Shown one piece after another: positions 27,444 to 37,640 of a DNA stretch of 64,000 nt (positions within the stretch are counted from its first letter, which is position 1; every line of letters begins with the position of its first letter). The DNA comes from Veronia pacifica (GTDB lineage Bacteria > Pseudomonadota > Gammaproteobacteria > Enterobacterales > Vibrionaceae), in the NCBI RefSeq assembly GCF_001707825.1, contig NZ_LYBM01000006.1:62001-126000 (forward strand), in the 5' to 3' direction. The notes under the pieces were generated by a model that had not been told where the DNA came from, searched no databases, and saw only the letters and a list, made by a program, of their open reading frames with translations. Position numbers and translations under genes: made by a program.

Positions 27444-28454
27444 TTATTTCGCAGCTGCTGCTGTTTCAGCCTCAACGAGAGAGAAGAGTTCACTACCCAC
27501 TCTTTCTTTTACTGAGTCTGCAACATCAGCAGTTTTTGAACGAAGTTCAGCGGCAAATTTTGGAGATACCGGGGTGTATACCATGCCTTCAGCTTTCAAT
27601 TTGCCCAGCGCTGCAGCGTCTTGCTTGGCGGCGAGGTCTCTTTGATAAGCCACCGCAGTTGCCATTGCATCTTTAACGGCTTTTTGATGCTCAGGGCTGA
27701 GTGCTGCCAGACGCTTGGTATTCGCGACGACTGAAATGAAATCGAAGAAGTGGCCTGTGTTAGAAACATGCTTTTGCACTTCTGGATATCTTGCGACATG
27801 GATGATGGCAAATGGGTTTTCCTGACCATCAATTACACCTTGCTCGAGAGCGGAATATAACTCTTTAACATCCATTGCTACCGGGTTTGCACCGAGTGCA
27901 CGGAAGGTTGCAAGGTGTGTTTCGTTTGGCTGAAGTCTAATTTTGAGCCCTTTCATATCGGCTACAGAGTTGATGGCACGCTCGTTATTGGTTAGCTGTC
28001 GGAAACCGAGCTCCATATAACCAAGTGAAACGAGATTTTCTTTTTCTAGGTAACCATCAAGTTTGTCGCCCACTGGACCGTCAACGACTTTGAATGCAGA
28101 CTCGCGATTAGGAAACTGGAAAGGTAGACCAATAACTTCTAACTCTGGAATGGTACGGGTAAGGTATGCCGTTCCTACCCAGATTAACTCCACTGCGCCG
28201 ATCCTAACAGCCTGAACATTTTCTGCGGCACCGCCAAGTTGTTGAGCAGGAAAGATGTCCACTTCCAGATCACCGTTGGTGAGTTTTTGCACTTCATCCT
28301 TAAAAACTTGCATTGCTTTACTGGATGAATGCTCAGTGGCAAAGTTTCCCGCTACACGTATTTTTTCCGCTTGTACATTAAACGCACTGATAGAGAATGC
28401 TGCACCGACAATGCCACTCAGTAGCATTTTTATGGTCTTATTCCGTGATATCAT
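27444..28454 (-). CDS. TRAP transporter periplasmic binding protein (DctP type)
   Basis: 336 residues starting MISRNKTIKM at 28454, with AAGGAG upstream; an earlier in-frame ATG lacks this. The signal peptide ends FNVQA. The conserved ligand Arg is in MKGLKIRLQPN, and family segments include DIFPAQQLGG, EVIGLPFQFPN and ALEQGVIDGQENPFA. It captures an organic acid; the pairing with uraD suggests an acidic purine metabolite such as urate, allantoate or allantoin-related acid, but that is inferred from context only. Confidence 0.94.
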   Translation of the reverse strand: MISRNKTIKMLLSGIVGAAFSISAFNVQAEKIRVAGNFATEHSSSKAMQVFKDEVQKLTNGDLEVDIFPAQQLGGAAENVQAVRIGAVELIWVGTAYLTRTIPELEVIGLPFQFPNRESAFKVVDGPVGDKLDGYLEKENLVSLGYMELGFRQLTNNERAINSVADMKGLKIRLQPNETHLATFRALGANPVAMDVKELYSALEQGVIDGQENPFAIIHVARYPEVQKHVSNTGHFFDFISVVANTKRLAALSPEHQKAVKDAMATAVAYQRDLAAKQDAAALGKLKAEGMVYTPVSPKFAAELRSKTADVADSVKERVGSELFSLVEAETAAAAK

Positions 28455-28513
28455 GGTTTGACTCCTTGTTGCGTTACTCATTGTGACGTTAATTTCATTC
28501 TTTCAAGCGTGAC

Positions 28514-29023
28514 TTATTCCTCAAACTGCTCGGCACGCCCCTGAACGACCTGCATTATTTCTCTTGTTGCATTTTCCACTTCCAGCTCACGACTGTTTGT
28601 TAGACGTTGTTCAAATTCGTCAAAAACAGTCAGTAAACTGGCCTGTAGCCTGAGAGCAATAATGAAAGGAAAACCGAACCTCTCACGGTACTCTACGTTC
28701 ATCGATTTAAGCTTTGACAGCTGATCTTTTTGCAGCGATAACAGCCCGAGTCTTCCTTGCTCTCCGGTTGATGCCTCAGTCATGGTGCCTTCTTGCGCCT
28801 CCATGCCTGCCAACTCTGGGTGAGCGTTAAAGAAGCTGACTAGCTCGTGTTCCGGCAAGCTGCGAATGACATTTTCTATTGCTTCGCACATTGCATCGAT
28901 AGAAACGAATGGCCGATCGTTCGCTGCTGACTTCACAATCCAACTCGCGTTCTCAACTAAGTTTCCCGCTAGCTGAACGAAATCCTCTTCACTGAGATCA
29001 TTGAGTTCTGTTAAATGCGTCAT
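28514..29023 (-). CDS. uraD: OHCU decarboxylase (UraD), purine catabolism
   Basis: 169 residues. UraD converts 2-oxo-4-hydroxy-4-carboxy-5-ureidoimidazoline, a urate-oxidation product, to S-allantoin. The catalytic His68 is in NAHPELAG, and STGEQG (Glu88) and ERFGFPFIIALRL give the other conserved blocks. Length fits the stand-alone enzyme. It is the first gene of the operon with the TRAP transporter and faces a LysR gene across 149 bases. No urate oxidase, HIU hydrolase or allantoinase is in the window, so the rest of the pathway must be elsewhere. Confidence 0.9.
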   Translation of the reverse strand: MTHLTELNDLSEEDFVQLAGNLVENASWIVKSAANDRPFVSIDAMCEAIENVIRSLPEHELVSFFNAHPELAGMEAQEGTMTEASTGEQGRLGLLSLQKDQLSKLKSMNVEYRERFGFPFIIALRLQASLLTVFDEFEQRLTNSRELEVENATREIMQVVQGRAEQFEE

Positions 29024-29172
29024 TATTCAGTGAAACCTTAATTACAATATTAGCGTTCAGGCTAACATGTACTCAGCAAACTAAAAATTTCAATAAACTC
29101 AGCTCTTCGTACTAAAATTTAGAATGCACATTTTGTTAGATAGTCAATCGTTTAAAACAAAAAGGTGAAAAA

Positions 29173-30105
29173 ATGCCAATTTCTTTATTACCTAATTCAT
29201 TAAGATATGTTGAAGCGGTAGCTAAAAATGGATCAATTCAAGCGGCTGCAAGAGCAATCCCAATATCAGCGTCAGCCATTAACCGGCAGATCCTTTTACT
29301 TGAGGAAGCCGTGGGTGTTCAGCTCTTCGAGAGACATGCATCTGGAATGACATTGACTCAGGCGGGTGAAATGCTCGTTGTCTTGGCACGAAAGTGGCAA
29401 AACGAAGGTAATGACCTCTGGTCTGAATTGAAGAAGATGCAGGGCATTGATTCAGGACGACTGAAAATTGCGGTGATGGATAGCATGGTTAATTGCTTTT
29501 TGCCTGAATTTGCGAACAAAGTTGCAACTAAATATCCGATGGTACAAATAGATTTAGAGGTAATGACACCTACTGACGCTATCGATTCCATTGAGTCGGG
29601 CAATATGGATATCGCGATGGCATTCAATGTCCGCCCACATCGAAATATTGAGATCATGTGGACAGAGCAGTTGCCATTTGGCTGTGTTGTAGCGCCATCC
29701 CATCCTCTGGCCAACCATTCCAGTCTCGAATTTGATGAGATAACGGCGTATCCTTTGGTTCTTCAAAGCCACGCGCTTGCTATTCGTCATAAGCTTGAAT
29801 TGGATCATGACTGGGTGATTCATGAGAGTCATCAACCATTAATCACCAACTCACTTCAATTCATCAAAGTCATGGTACGACAGGGCAATCATGTTGCTAT
29901 TACTTCAGAGCTGGATGTTGCGAAAGAGGTCATAGATGGCTCAATTATCTTTATACCCATCAGAGATGCGGCATCATCGCAGCGTGTTTCCCTCGTTAAA
30001 GCAGAATCAAGAAGTTTGTCCCGTGTTGCTCAATCTATCTCGACATTATTTATTGATACTATTGTCACTTCTCTTAGCGAAGCGCGACAGACAAATAGAC
30101 AATGA
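29173..30105 (+). CDS. LysR-family regulator, probable controller of uraD-TRAP operon
   Basis: 310 residues. The N-terminal winged helix is LRYVEAVAKNGSIQAAARAI, then ASAINRQILLLEEAVGVQLF with the RHASGMTLTQAG wing. A periplasmic-binding-like effector domain follows from about residue 90 (RLKIAVMDSMVN). It is divergent from uraD, the classic layout for a LysR protein and its target operon. The effector is presumably a purine metabolite (inference). The ATG has AAAGGTG upstream. Confidence 0.9.
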   Translation: MPISLLPNSLRYVEAVAKNGSIQAAARAIPISASAINRQILLLEEAVGVQLFERHASGMTLTQAGEMLVVLARKWQNEGNDLWSELKKMQGIDSGRLKIAVMDSMVNCFLPEFANKVATKYPMVQIDLEVMTPTDAIDSIESGNMDIAMAFNVRPHRNIEIMWTEQLPFGCVVAPSHPLANHSSLEFDEITAYPLVLQSHALAIRHKLELDHDWVIHESHQPLITNSLQFIKVMVRQGNHVAITSELDVAKEVIDGSIIFIPIRDAASSQRVSLVKAESRSLSRVAQSISTLFIDTIVTSLSEARQTNRQ

Positions 30106-30650
30106 AAACTCATTGCCTTTCAATGTCTCACTGTCCTTTCGATAGGAAGAAAAGTCACTTTCCTGTTGTAATCTTTATCCCTGAGAGCGGGATTTTTAGA
30201 TGGTGACGAGACAATACCCTCGACAACATGTCCCTCCATACTCTCCAGTCCTGAATGACTGCATAAATGCTATCCCTTTATTGCTGCCTTCACTCGCAAA
30301 ACCTTTATTGCCCCCAAGTAATAATTGCTTGTCATAGTTAAATTCAGTACTGCACACTGCAAGAAAGAACATTTTCAACAATGAACTAAAGAGAGGTTTG
30401 TCAGGATTCGCGGTAAAACAAGGATGGATCACCTTACAATGGAAGGTATGTTAACGATGGAGTGGTTTGTAGGAAAGCGATAACTAATAGTCTATTTAGT
30501 GTTGGTTTTTTGATAAGACAACATCTGTTTAAGTGCGGTTTCTCCTCATAATATCTACAAATGCAAAGACGGAATGTCTTCGGTTTTATCGGCTGACGCT
30601 CTGCATTCCTTGGTGGCTGGGTAATAAAAGATGATCGAAAGGATAAAAAA
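30106..30650. other. Intergenic region between LysR and MFS genes
   Basis: 545 bases. A weak stem ATCCC / GGGAT followed by TTTTT at 30177-30197 may end the LysR transcript. Open frames on the minus strand show no family and are not called. The MFS ATG has AGGA upstream. Confidence 0.45.
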
Positions 30651-31829
30651 ATGAATAGGAATGTCTGGTTACTTGCATTATCACAGGCACTTTTAATGTC
30701 AGGTAATGTGCTGTTGATTTCGGTTAATGGCCTGATAGGGCAGTCCTTGTCCCCAAGTCCTGTGTGGGTGACGTTGCCTGTTGCAACGCAATTTGTTGGC
30801 ATGATGCTGGCAACGATTCCAGCCTCTCTGATAATGGGACGCATCGGCAGAAAAAAAGGATTTATTATTGGTAATACTATCGGTATTACTGGCTCCATGA
30901 TGTGCGTATATGCATTGTATCAGCAGGAATTTTGGCTGTTTTGTTTTTGTACGCTTTTGCTGGGTATTGGAATTGGATTTGCAACGCTATATCGGTTTGC
31001 TGCTGTTGAAGTCAGTGCCCCCGAGGCCAAAAGTCGTGCTATTTCTATATCAATGGCTGGTGGTGTGATCGCAGCTGTGTTAGGACCTAATATTGCTATT
31101 CATAGTAAAAATTGGTTATCAGGCGCTGAGTTTAGCGGAGGGTTTGCAGCACTGACTATGTTGTACTCTTTCGCGCTGATTATTTTACTTTTTATTCAAT
31201 TTCCTCCTCTCACACCGAAAGAAGCGCAACCACGCCCGAATAGTTTTGCTTCCATATTATCTCGTCCGGGATACCTGCTGACAGTGTTTACTGCGCTCGT
31301 GGCTTACGCCGTTATGAACCTTTTGATGACAGTGACACCAATTGCAATGCATAAGCACGGCTTTTCTTTTGAAGCATCAGCGATAGTGATTGAATGGCAT
31401 GTTTTGGGTATGTTTGCTCCGGCCTTTATCACGGGACATATTATTGATCGGGTCGGCACCCGTTTTACCGTACTCATGGGAACCACGTTAATCATTACCT
31501 GCACCTTGATAAACATTCAGGGTGCTACCGAGTGGCACTTCCGCCTGGCTCTTCTTTTACTTGGCGTTGGTTGGAACTTCATGTTCATTGGCGCGACGTC
31601 AGCATTGACTGAGTATTACCTTCCTGAGGATAAGGCACAGGCTCAAGCATTTAACGAGTTTGCTGTATTTGGCTCTGTGACCGTCAGCGCTTTATTGTCC
31701 GGTCAATTAGAGTCAACCTTGGGTTGGCAGGTACTCAATCAAGTAACGTTACCTTTAATGATAGCTGTATTGGTATTCTACTTCTTTAAATCCCGCGTGA
31801 AACCCGAATTGGCCTCTCACCAGGGCTGA
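30651..31829 (+). CDS. MFS transporter
   Basis: 392 residues with about 12 membrane segments. Motif A-like loop is GRIGRKKGF after TM2; the second-half counterpart is DRVGTRFTV. GIGIGFATLYRFAAVEVSAP and GVGWNFMFIGATSALTEYY resemble a bacterial MFS subfamily of unassigned substrate. It is a single gene with its own ribosome site (AAAGGA) and a strong terminator. Substrate and direction cannot be stated. Confidence 0.88.
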   Translation: MNRNVWLLALSQALLMSGNVLLISVNGLIGQSLSPSPVWVTLPVATQFVGMMLATIPASLIMGRIGRKKGFIIGNTIGITGSMMCVYALYQQEFWLFCFCTLLLGIGIGFATLYRFAAVEVSAPEAKSRAISISMAGGVIAAVLGPNIAIHSKNWLSGAEFSGGFAALTMLYSFALIILLFIQFPPLTPKEAQPRPNSFASILSRPGYLLTVFTALVAYAVMNLLMTVTPIAMHKHGFSFEASAIVIEWHVLGMFAPAFITGHIIDRVGTRFTVLMGTTLIITCTLINIQGATEWHFRLALLLLGVGWNFMFIGATSALTEYYLPEDKAQAQAFNEFAVFGSVTVSALLSGQLESTLGWQVLNQVTLPLMIAVLVFYFFKSRVKPELASHQG

Positions 31830-32389
31830 ATTCAGTTAAAAAATGAAACTGCAGAAGCCAAAGCTGTAGTTTCATTTTCATGCGATAAATTTGTCATTTT
31901 TTGTCAGCGTCCCAACTGACGTTTGCCCAGTCAAAACTATTTCTCTTGTTGTTATTTACCCAGTTCTGAACATTTCTCCTGCTTCGTGCAGATAAAATTT
32001 TCTTGGCATATTGATTGATCACAATATCAATAAATTATTTACAATTTTGTTGACTTTTTTTATTGATTTATTCCGCATTTTATCCGTAAATATGTTGATT
32101 TTTTATTGGGTTAATTTTGTCAGTAATAATCTGTCGGCATGTATTTAAACAAACTCAAAGCGCCAAAAAAATAGACTAACTCTACCTCAGTGTATAAAGA
32201 GCCAAGATGCATATTCCCAATATTTAATCAAATGTAAGGAGGGTGAGTTTGGTATAAAAAAGTTTACAGAGCTCAAATGAAGATTAAATACAGTATTATT
32301 TGCTGTGTTTTAAACATTAATGTTGCCATAAAGCTGCGAAGTAAGATTGATATGGCAAACGCATAACAATAAATATTGGAGTGATCACA
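31830..32389. other. A/T-rich region upstream of the RND operon
   Basis: 560 bases holding the MFS terminator (31840-31878) and presumably the RND promoter. Around 32238 there is GGAGG and TATAAAA but no gene. No operator palindrome was recognised. Confidence 0.5.
31840..31878 (+). terminator. Terminator of the MFS gene
   Basis: A 15-bp stem AAAATGAAACTGCAG / CTGTAGTTTCATTTT, with one G-T pair and a 9-base loop. The A-rich upstream and T-rich downstream arms make it bidirectional in principle. Confidence 0.85.
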
Positions 32390-33427
32390 ATGGAACGTTC
32401 ACCGCTTTTAGTGATCTCGCTTGCTGTCCCGTTATTTATCCCCATGTTAAGCCATGCCGAGACATCGGACTCTCAACCTGCAAGGCTTGCAAAAATCATG
32501 ACGGTATCAGTAAGTGGAGAAGCGGAAAACCGGGTATTACCTGCATTGGTGACGGCAGATGACAGCGCCACGCTTGCGTTTCGTCTCCCCGGTCAGTTGG
32601 TTGATATGTCAGTTGAAGCTGGTATGACAGTTCAGGCAGGCCAGACGCTGGCAAAGATAGATAAGCGTGAAATCTCGTTACAACTCGCGAAAGCAAACGC
32701 GTCATACGCATTGTCAAAGGTGCAGTACGAGCGATTAGCACGTTTGCGAAAAAGCCGTGTTGTGTCTGAGAGTAAGTATGATGAGGCCAAGTCAAATCTT
32801 GAGGCTGCCAGTGTTCAACGAGAACAGGCAAAAACAAATCTCGGATATACTTCTTTGAAGGCCCCTTACTCTGGTCTCATATCACTTCGTTACAAATCCA
32901 ATTTTGAATTTGTCGGAGCTAACGAACCTATCATGAACATCCAGACCTACGACGTAGTAAACGTCACCTTTCAGGTGCCGGAGCGATTGGGTAGTCGCTT
33001 GGCAAACCGGGAACCTAGACCTGTTGAGGTGAGTTTTGATACTTATCCTGATCAGTTTTTTCTCGCCACGCTGAAGGAAGTGGATACTTCTGCAGATGCG
33101 AAGACAGGCAGCTACAACGTTACGCTTACTCTGGACAGGCCCGAAAACATTAATGTTTTACCGGGCATGGCTGCTCAAGTATCAATTGAGGTCGGCGTAA
33201 GTGAGAGTTCAATGTTACCGAATAGTGCCTTATTGACTCAGGACGGAAAGACCTACGTCTGGCGTGTTGGTAAGGGGGGCGTTGTCAGCCAAACTGAGAT
33301 TGAATTGACACCAGAAGGCCGCATTATGTCAGGTCTCAAAGACGGTGACCAAGTAGTAACTAATGGCATTGCTGTGCTGAATGAAGGAGACAAGGTGATC
33401 CCTTGGATTAAGGAGCGCGGTATATGA
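32390..33427 (+). CDS. RND efflux periplasmic adaptor, first of two
   Basis: 345 residues. Start MERSPLLVISLAV at 32390 with GGAG 8 bases upstream; the in-frame GTG at 32381 lies nearer the ribosome site. A signal peptide ends LSHA. Barrel-sandwich and hairpin are visible: FRLPGQLVDMSVEAGMTVQA, LAKIDKREISLQLAKANASY, TSLKAPYSGLISLRY. It overlaps the next adaptor by 4 bases (ATGA). With one pump and two adaptors the operon resembles P. aeruginosa triABC and V. cholerae vexIJK. The outer-membrane partner, presumably TolC, is elsewhere. Confidence 0.92.
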   Translation: MERSPLLVISLAVPLFIPMLSHAETSDSQPARLAKIMTVSVSGEAENRVLPALVTADDSATLAFRLPGQLVDMSVEAGMTVQAGQTLAKIDKREISLQLAKANASYALSKVQYERLARLRKSRVVSESKYDEAKSNLEAASVQREQAKTNLGYTSLKAPYSGLISLRYKSNFEFVGANEPIMNIQTYDVVNVTFQVPERLGSRLANREPRPVEVSFDTYPDQFFLATLKEVDTSADAKTGSYNVTLTLDRPENINVLPGMAAQVSIEVGVSESSMLPNSALLTQDGKTYVWRVGKGGVVSQTEIELTPEGRIMSGLKDGDQVVTNGIAVLNEGDKVIPWIKERGI

Positions 33428-34512
33428 AATCTTTAACGTCTATTTCACTGATTGCTCTTTCATTACTGCTTGTAACGGGTTGTGATGAAGTCCAGCAACA
33501 GACAGCCAAATTACCGCCGTTAGTTGATGTGGTCACGGTGGGCAGTAACAACCAGACTGGCAATGCCGAGTTTACCGCCGTTGCTGCTGCCTCCGACCTC
33601 ACGCGTTTATCTTTTCAGGTCAACGGAAAAATTGACAAAATCAATGTCAAATCTGGTGAGTTTGTAAAAAAAGGTACTTTGCTGGCCACGCTGGATCCAA
33701 GAGACTTGAAGCTAAAAGTGAACGACGCTAAGTCGCGCTATGATTTGGCTAAACGCCAATACGATCGGGCCCGAAAGCTCCGGGGAACGGGAGCGTTACC
33801 AAAATCACAGGTTGATGAAATAAAGGCCAATCGTGATGTTGCCAGAGCAGATTATGATCTCGCCCTACTGAGGTTGAGCTTCACCTCTCTTACTGCGCCT
33901 TTTGATGGCATCGTTTCTAAGATATCTGTCGAGCCTTTCGAGACCATCGGTGGCGGTGCGCCTATTCTCACTATGCACGATGTCCGTCATATTGATTTCA
34001 AGCTGAAAGTCGCAGATCAGATTTATATTCTCCAAGACGGTCGCCCCACTGAAGCTGTGATGAAAACTATCAACCCAAGAGTGGTATTGGAAAATGGTGA
34101 GGAGTATCCACTTACACTGAAAGCCAATACAGGGGAGCCTGATCCCTCCACGGGTGCTTTTATGGTGACCCTCACTATGCCAATGCCGAAAGACACCTTG
34201 GTGTTGGACGGGATGAGTGTGAAAGTTAAAACAAACTCTGAGGCCGTTTTTGCCAGCCCAATCAGTGATAACGTCCCCATTGAAGCCATTTTCAACGGAG
34301 ATGGCGACAGCCTTTCACCTGATCAGAACTATGTTTGGGTTGTTGGCAATGATTTGCGTGTCAGTAAAAGACAAGTCGAAATCAGTACTCAGTCCTTTAA
34401 AAATATCCGTGTCATTGGTGGACTTAAACCCGGTGAACGTGTGGTTGTAAAAGGAGTAAATAAGGTGATGAACGGGCAACAGGTCAGACTGGCTGAGGGC
34501 AACGAGTCATGA
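33424..34512 (+). CDS. RND efflux periplasmic adaptor, second, lipoprotein
   Basis: 362 residues. Lipoprotein leader LLLVTGCDE, so anchored in the inner membrane after acylation of Cys. Core segments are RLSFQVNGKIDKINVKSGEF, LATLDPRDLKLKVNDAKSRY, SLTAPFDGIVSKISVEPFE and VVGNDLRVSKRQVEIS. It is a distinct adaptor from its upstream neighbour, only partly similar, as in TriA/TriB. Overlap of 4 bases with both neighbours implies coupled translation. Confidence 0.93.
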   Translation: MKSLTSISLIALSLLLVTGCDEVQQQTAKLPPLVDVVTVGSNNQTGNAEFTAVAAASDLTRLSFQVNGKIDKINVKSGEFVKKGTLLATLDPRDLKLKVNDAKSRYDLAKRQYDRARKLRGTGALPKSQVDEIKANRDVARADYDLALLRLSFTSLTAPFDGIVSKISVEPFETIGGGAPILTMHDVRHIDFKLKVADQIYILQDGRPTEAVMKTINPRVVLENGEEYPLTLKANTGEPDPSTGAFMVTLTMPMPKDTLVLDGMSVKVKTNSEAVFASPISDNVPIEAIFNGDGDSLSPDQNYVWVVGNDLRVSKRQVEISTQSFKNIRVIGGLKPGERVVVKGVNKVMNGQQVRLAEGNES

Positions 34513-37500
34513 ATAACAATATCGCCACGTATTTTATAAACAACAAAATCATCTCATGGATGCTCGCTCTATTGTTTCTTGTTGGTGGTACCCTCTCATT
34601 CCTAGAACTAGGGAGGTTGGAAGACCCAGCGTTCACGGTGAAAGATGCACAGGTGATAACAAGTTATCCGGGTGCCACACCGCAGGAAGTTGAAGAAGAG
34701 GTGACATATCCACTTGAAAAAGCGATTAAACAGTTACCTTATGTCAAGCGGGTGAAGTCAACGTCAACAGATGATGTCTCTGTCATCAGTGTTTCGATGA
34801 GAGAGATCTATGGGCCAAATGAGTTACCTCAGATCTGGGATGAGCTGAGAAGAAAGGTTAACGATATTCAGGGTTCGCTTCCTCCCGGTGTCGCTAAACC
34901 TAAAGTAGTTGACGACTACGGTGATGTTTTTGGCATTTTGATGTCGATATCTGGCCCTGGCTACAGTTATGCAGATTTAGTGACCTACGTTGACTATCTC
35001 AGACGTGAGCTTGAGTTGGTCAAGGGTGTTGCCAAGGTCAATGTGTCAGGCAATCAGCAGGAGCAGGTGTTCATCGACTTATCGATGAAGAATCTGAGTA
35101 ATTTGGGGATTGCACCGCAGGCAGTATTCCAACTGTTGAAAACACAGAATGAAGTCATCAGTTCTGGTGCTGTAAAGATTGGTGACGAGTACATTCGCTT
35201 GCGCCCAACAGGTGATTTTCAGTCTGTTCAGGCTCTGGGTGACTTGATTATCAGTACTGGTAAGGATGGTGCGATTTTCCTTCGTGATGTGGCAGAGATT
35301 CATCGTGGCTATAAAGAAATTCCTTCCAGCATATTGACCTATGACAGTGAAACCGCATTGACTCTCGGTATCTCTTTCTCCGGCGGGGTTAATGTGGTTG
35401 AAGTGGGCAAACGCATTGATCAGCGTCTGGCAGAACTAGAACCTCTCAAGCCAATTGGCATTCATACCGGAATGATTTACAACCAGTCTTCTGAAGTAGA
35501 CGGTTCGGTGAAGGGCTTTGTGCAGAGTCTTGTCGAAGCGATTGTGATTGTTATTGTTGTACTGCTGATATTCATGGGTATTCGCTCTGGCGTCCTGATT
35601 GGTCTGATATTGTTACTGACTGTGTTGGGTACGTTTATCTTCATGAAGTATTTAGATATTGAACTGCAACGCATATCACTCGGGGCTTTGGTCATTGCCT
35701 TGGGAATGCTGGTAGACAATGCAATTGTGGTTGTTGAAGGCATATTAATCGGTATGAAGAAGGGGTTGACCCGGATGCAGGCGGCGGCGGAAATTGTCAC
35801 TCAGACCAAGTGGCCATTGCTAGGCGCGACAGTGATTGCAATTTCTGCCTTTGCACCGATAGGTTTGTCTGCGGATGCGACAGGGGAGTACTGCGGGACC
35901 TTATTCAGTGTTTTGCTTATTTCACTGATCCTAAGCTGGGTTACTGCGATCACCCTGACACCTTTCTTTGCTCATTTGTTTTTCAAAGAAGAAGTTAGCG
36001 AGAAAGATGGTGAGAATGAAGATCCATACAAGGGTATGTTATTCGTTTTATACCGCAAGTTTCTTCAGCTCTGCATGCAGCGTTCACTGGTGACCTGCCT
36101 GATATTGGTTGTGGCGCTGGGTGGCGCAGTTGTTGGTTTTGGTAAGGTTAAGCAGGCGTTTTTCCCATCCTCCACCACACCTATGTTTTTGGTGGATATC
36201 ATGATGCCGGAAGGGACGGATATCCGTGCTACTGCTGAGAGGGTGTCTGAGCTTGAAAAATGGATGATGGGCCAACCAAACATTGAATTTGTCACCACGA
36301 GTGTTGGAGGCGGTAATCAACGTTTCATTCTGACTTACGCGCCAGAGAGAGCCAGCTCCTCTTATGGCGAATTGATTGTGCGCACCAAGTCGTATGAGGA
36401 TGTGGTGCCGACACTTAAGAACGTCAGGAAAGAATTAGAGACCAATTATCCAAACGTCCAATTCAAGCTGAAGCGGATTGAACTGGGACCATCTTCAGGC
36501 TCGAAAGTTGAAGCGAGAATTGTTGGTTCAGACCCCACAGTGCTTCGTCGTATTGCCTCTGAAGTCGAGAAGATAATGGCGGCTGAGCCGGACACAGTCA
36601 ATCTGAGACACGACTGGCGTGAAAGAACAAAAGTCATTCGTCCTCAGTTTAACGAGAGCCAGGCCAGACGTTACGGCATAAGCAAACAAGATCTCGATGA
36701 CACACTGCAAATGTGGCTGTCTGGTACCCGTGTTGGGCTTTATCGTGACGGTACCACGCAAATGCCGATTATTGCCCGTGTACCGGAAGAGGAAAAGCAG
36801 GACGATTTGACGATCGGCGAGATGAAGATCTGGAGTCCGGCGCTTCAGCAATACATCCCATTACGCCAAATTATCTTGGGTTACGAATCGACGTGGCAGG
36901 ATCCTATTATTGTCCGTCGAGACAGAAAGCGGGTATTGACTGTCTTTACCGACCCAGATCCTTTTGGTAGCTCAACAGCAGCTTCGTTACAGGCCCGGAT
37001 TCAACCAAAAGTGGAGGCCATTGACCTTCCTGAGGGGTATAGCATTGAGTGGGGTGGGGAGTATGAATCATCCCGTGATGCTCAAGCATCATTGTTTAGT
37101 TCAATGCCTATGGGCTACCTGTTTATGTTTTTGGTGACGGTATTGCTGTTCAACTCGGTGCGGGACGCATTTGTGGTCTGGGCTACCGTGCCTCTGGCAA
37201 TCATCGGTGTAACGACGGGATTGTTGGGCCTTAGTACACCATTTGGTTTTATGGCTTTGCTGGGCTTTCTGAGTCTCTCAGGTATGTTAGTTAAAAACGG
37301 CATCGTATTGATTGAACAGATCAATATTGAGCTGGAAGCCGGGAAAGAAAGGTATCAGGCAATCATCGATGCTTCTGTGAGTCGTGTGAGACCCGTTTGC
37401 ATGGCGGCAATTACTACCATACTGGGAATGGTGCCATTGTTCTCTGATGTGTTTTTCAGGCCAATGGCGGTGACTATTATGTTCGGGCTGGGCTTTGCGA

Positions 37501-37568
37501 CCATCCTGACACTGATTGTTGTACCTGTGCTTTACAAAATGGCTTATCGAGCGAGAGATGTTGGATAA
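34509..37568 (+). CDS. RND efflux pump inner-membrane transporter (TriC/VexK-like)
   Basis: 1019 residues, 12 membrane segments with two large periplasmic loops. Family marks: GRLEDPAFTVKDAQVITSYP, SFLELG near TM1, proton-relay Asp in ALGMLVDNAIVVVEG (TM4), and GFLSLSGMLVKNGIVLIEQI in TM10-11. GRLEDP is typical of the HAE-1-like branch that uses paired adaptors. It expels hydrophobic or amphiphilic compounds with proton influx. Overlap of 4 bases with the lipoprotein adaptor. Regulator not adjacent. Confidence 0.94.
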   Translation: MNNNIATYFINNKIISWMLALLFLVGGTLSFLELGRLEDPAFTVKDAQVITSYPGATPQEVEEEVTYPLEKAIKQLPYVKRVKSTSTDDVSVISVSMREIYGPNELPQIWDELRRKVNDIQGSLPPGVAKPKVVDDYGDVFGILMSISGPGYSYADLVTYVDYLRRELELVKGVAKVNVSGNQQEQVFIDLSMKNLSNLGIAPQAVFQLLKTQNEVISSGAVKIGDEYIRLRPTGDFQSVQALGDLIISTGKDGAIFLRDVAEIHRGYKEIPSSILTYDSETALTLGISFSGGVNVVEVGKRIDQRLAELEPLKPIGIHTGMIYNQSSEVDGSVKGFVQSLVEAIVIVIVVLLIFMGIRSGVLIGLILLLTVLGTFIFMKYLDIELQRISLGALVIALGMLVDNAIVVVEGILIGMKKGLTRMQAAAEIVTQTKWPLLGATVIAISAFAPIGLSADATGEYCGTLFSVLLISLILSWVTAITLTPFFAHLFFKEEVSEKDGENEDPYKGMLFVLYRKFLQLCMQRSLVTCLILVVALGGAVVGFGKVKQAFFPSSTTPMFLVDIMMPEGTDIRATAERVSELEKWMMGQPNIEFVTTSVGGGNQRFILTYAPERASSSYGELIVRTKSYEDVVPTLKNVRKELETNYPNVQFKLKRIELGPSSGSKVEARIVGSDPTVLRRIASEVEKIMAAEPDTVNLRHDWRERTKVIRPQFNESQARRYGISKQDLDDTLQMWLSGTRVGLYRDGTTQMPIIARVPEEEKQDDLTIGEMKIWSPALQQYIPLRQIILGYESTWQDPIIVRRDRKRVLTVFTDPDPFGSSTAASLQARIQPKVEAIDLPEGYSIEWGGEYESSRDAQASLFSSMPMGYLFMFLVTVLLFNSVRDAFVVWATVPLAIIGVTTGLLGLSTPFGFMALLGFLSLSGMLVKNGIVLIEQINIELEAGKERYQAIIDASVSRVRPVCMAAITTILGMVPLFSDVFFRPMAVTIMFGLGFATILTLIVVPVLYKMAYRARDVG

Positions 37569-37587
37569 TCCTTTCGTGAATAACAAG

Positions 37588-37616
37588 AAAGAGGCGCATA
37601 TTGCGCCTCTTTTTTT
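37588..37616 (+). terminator. Terminator of the RND operon
   Basis: A stem AAAGAGGCGCA / TGCGCCTCTTT with a 3-base loop, followed by a run of T. Confidence 0.92.
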
Positions 37617-37640
37617 GTCCTTATATTTTTAGATTAAACT

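Noticed and set aside
30196-30432. 78-codon minus-strand frame
   Set aside because: No ribosome site, no family, no conserved neighbour order; probably chance.
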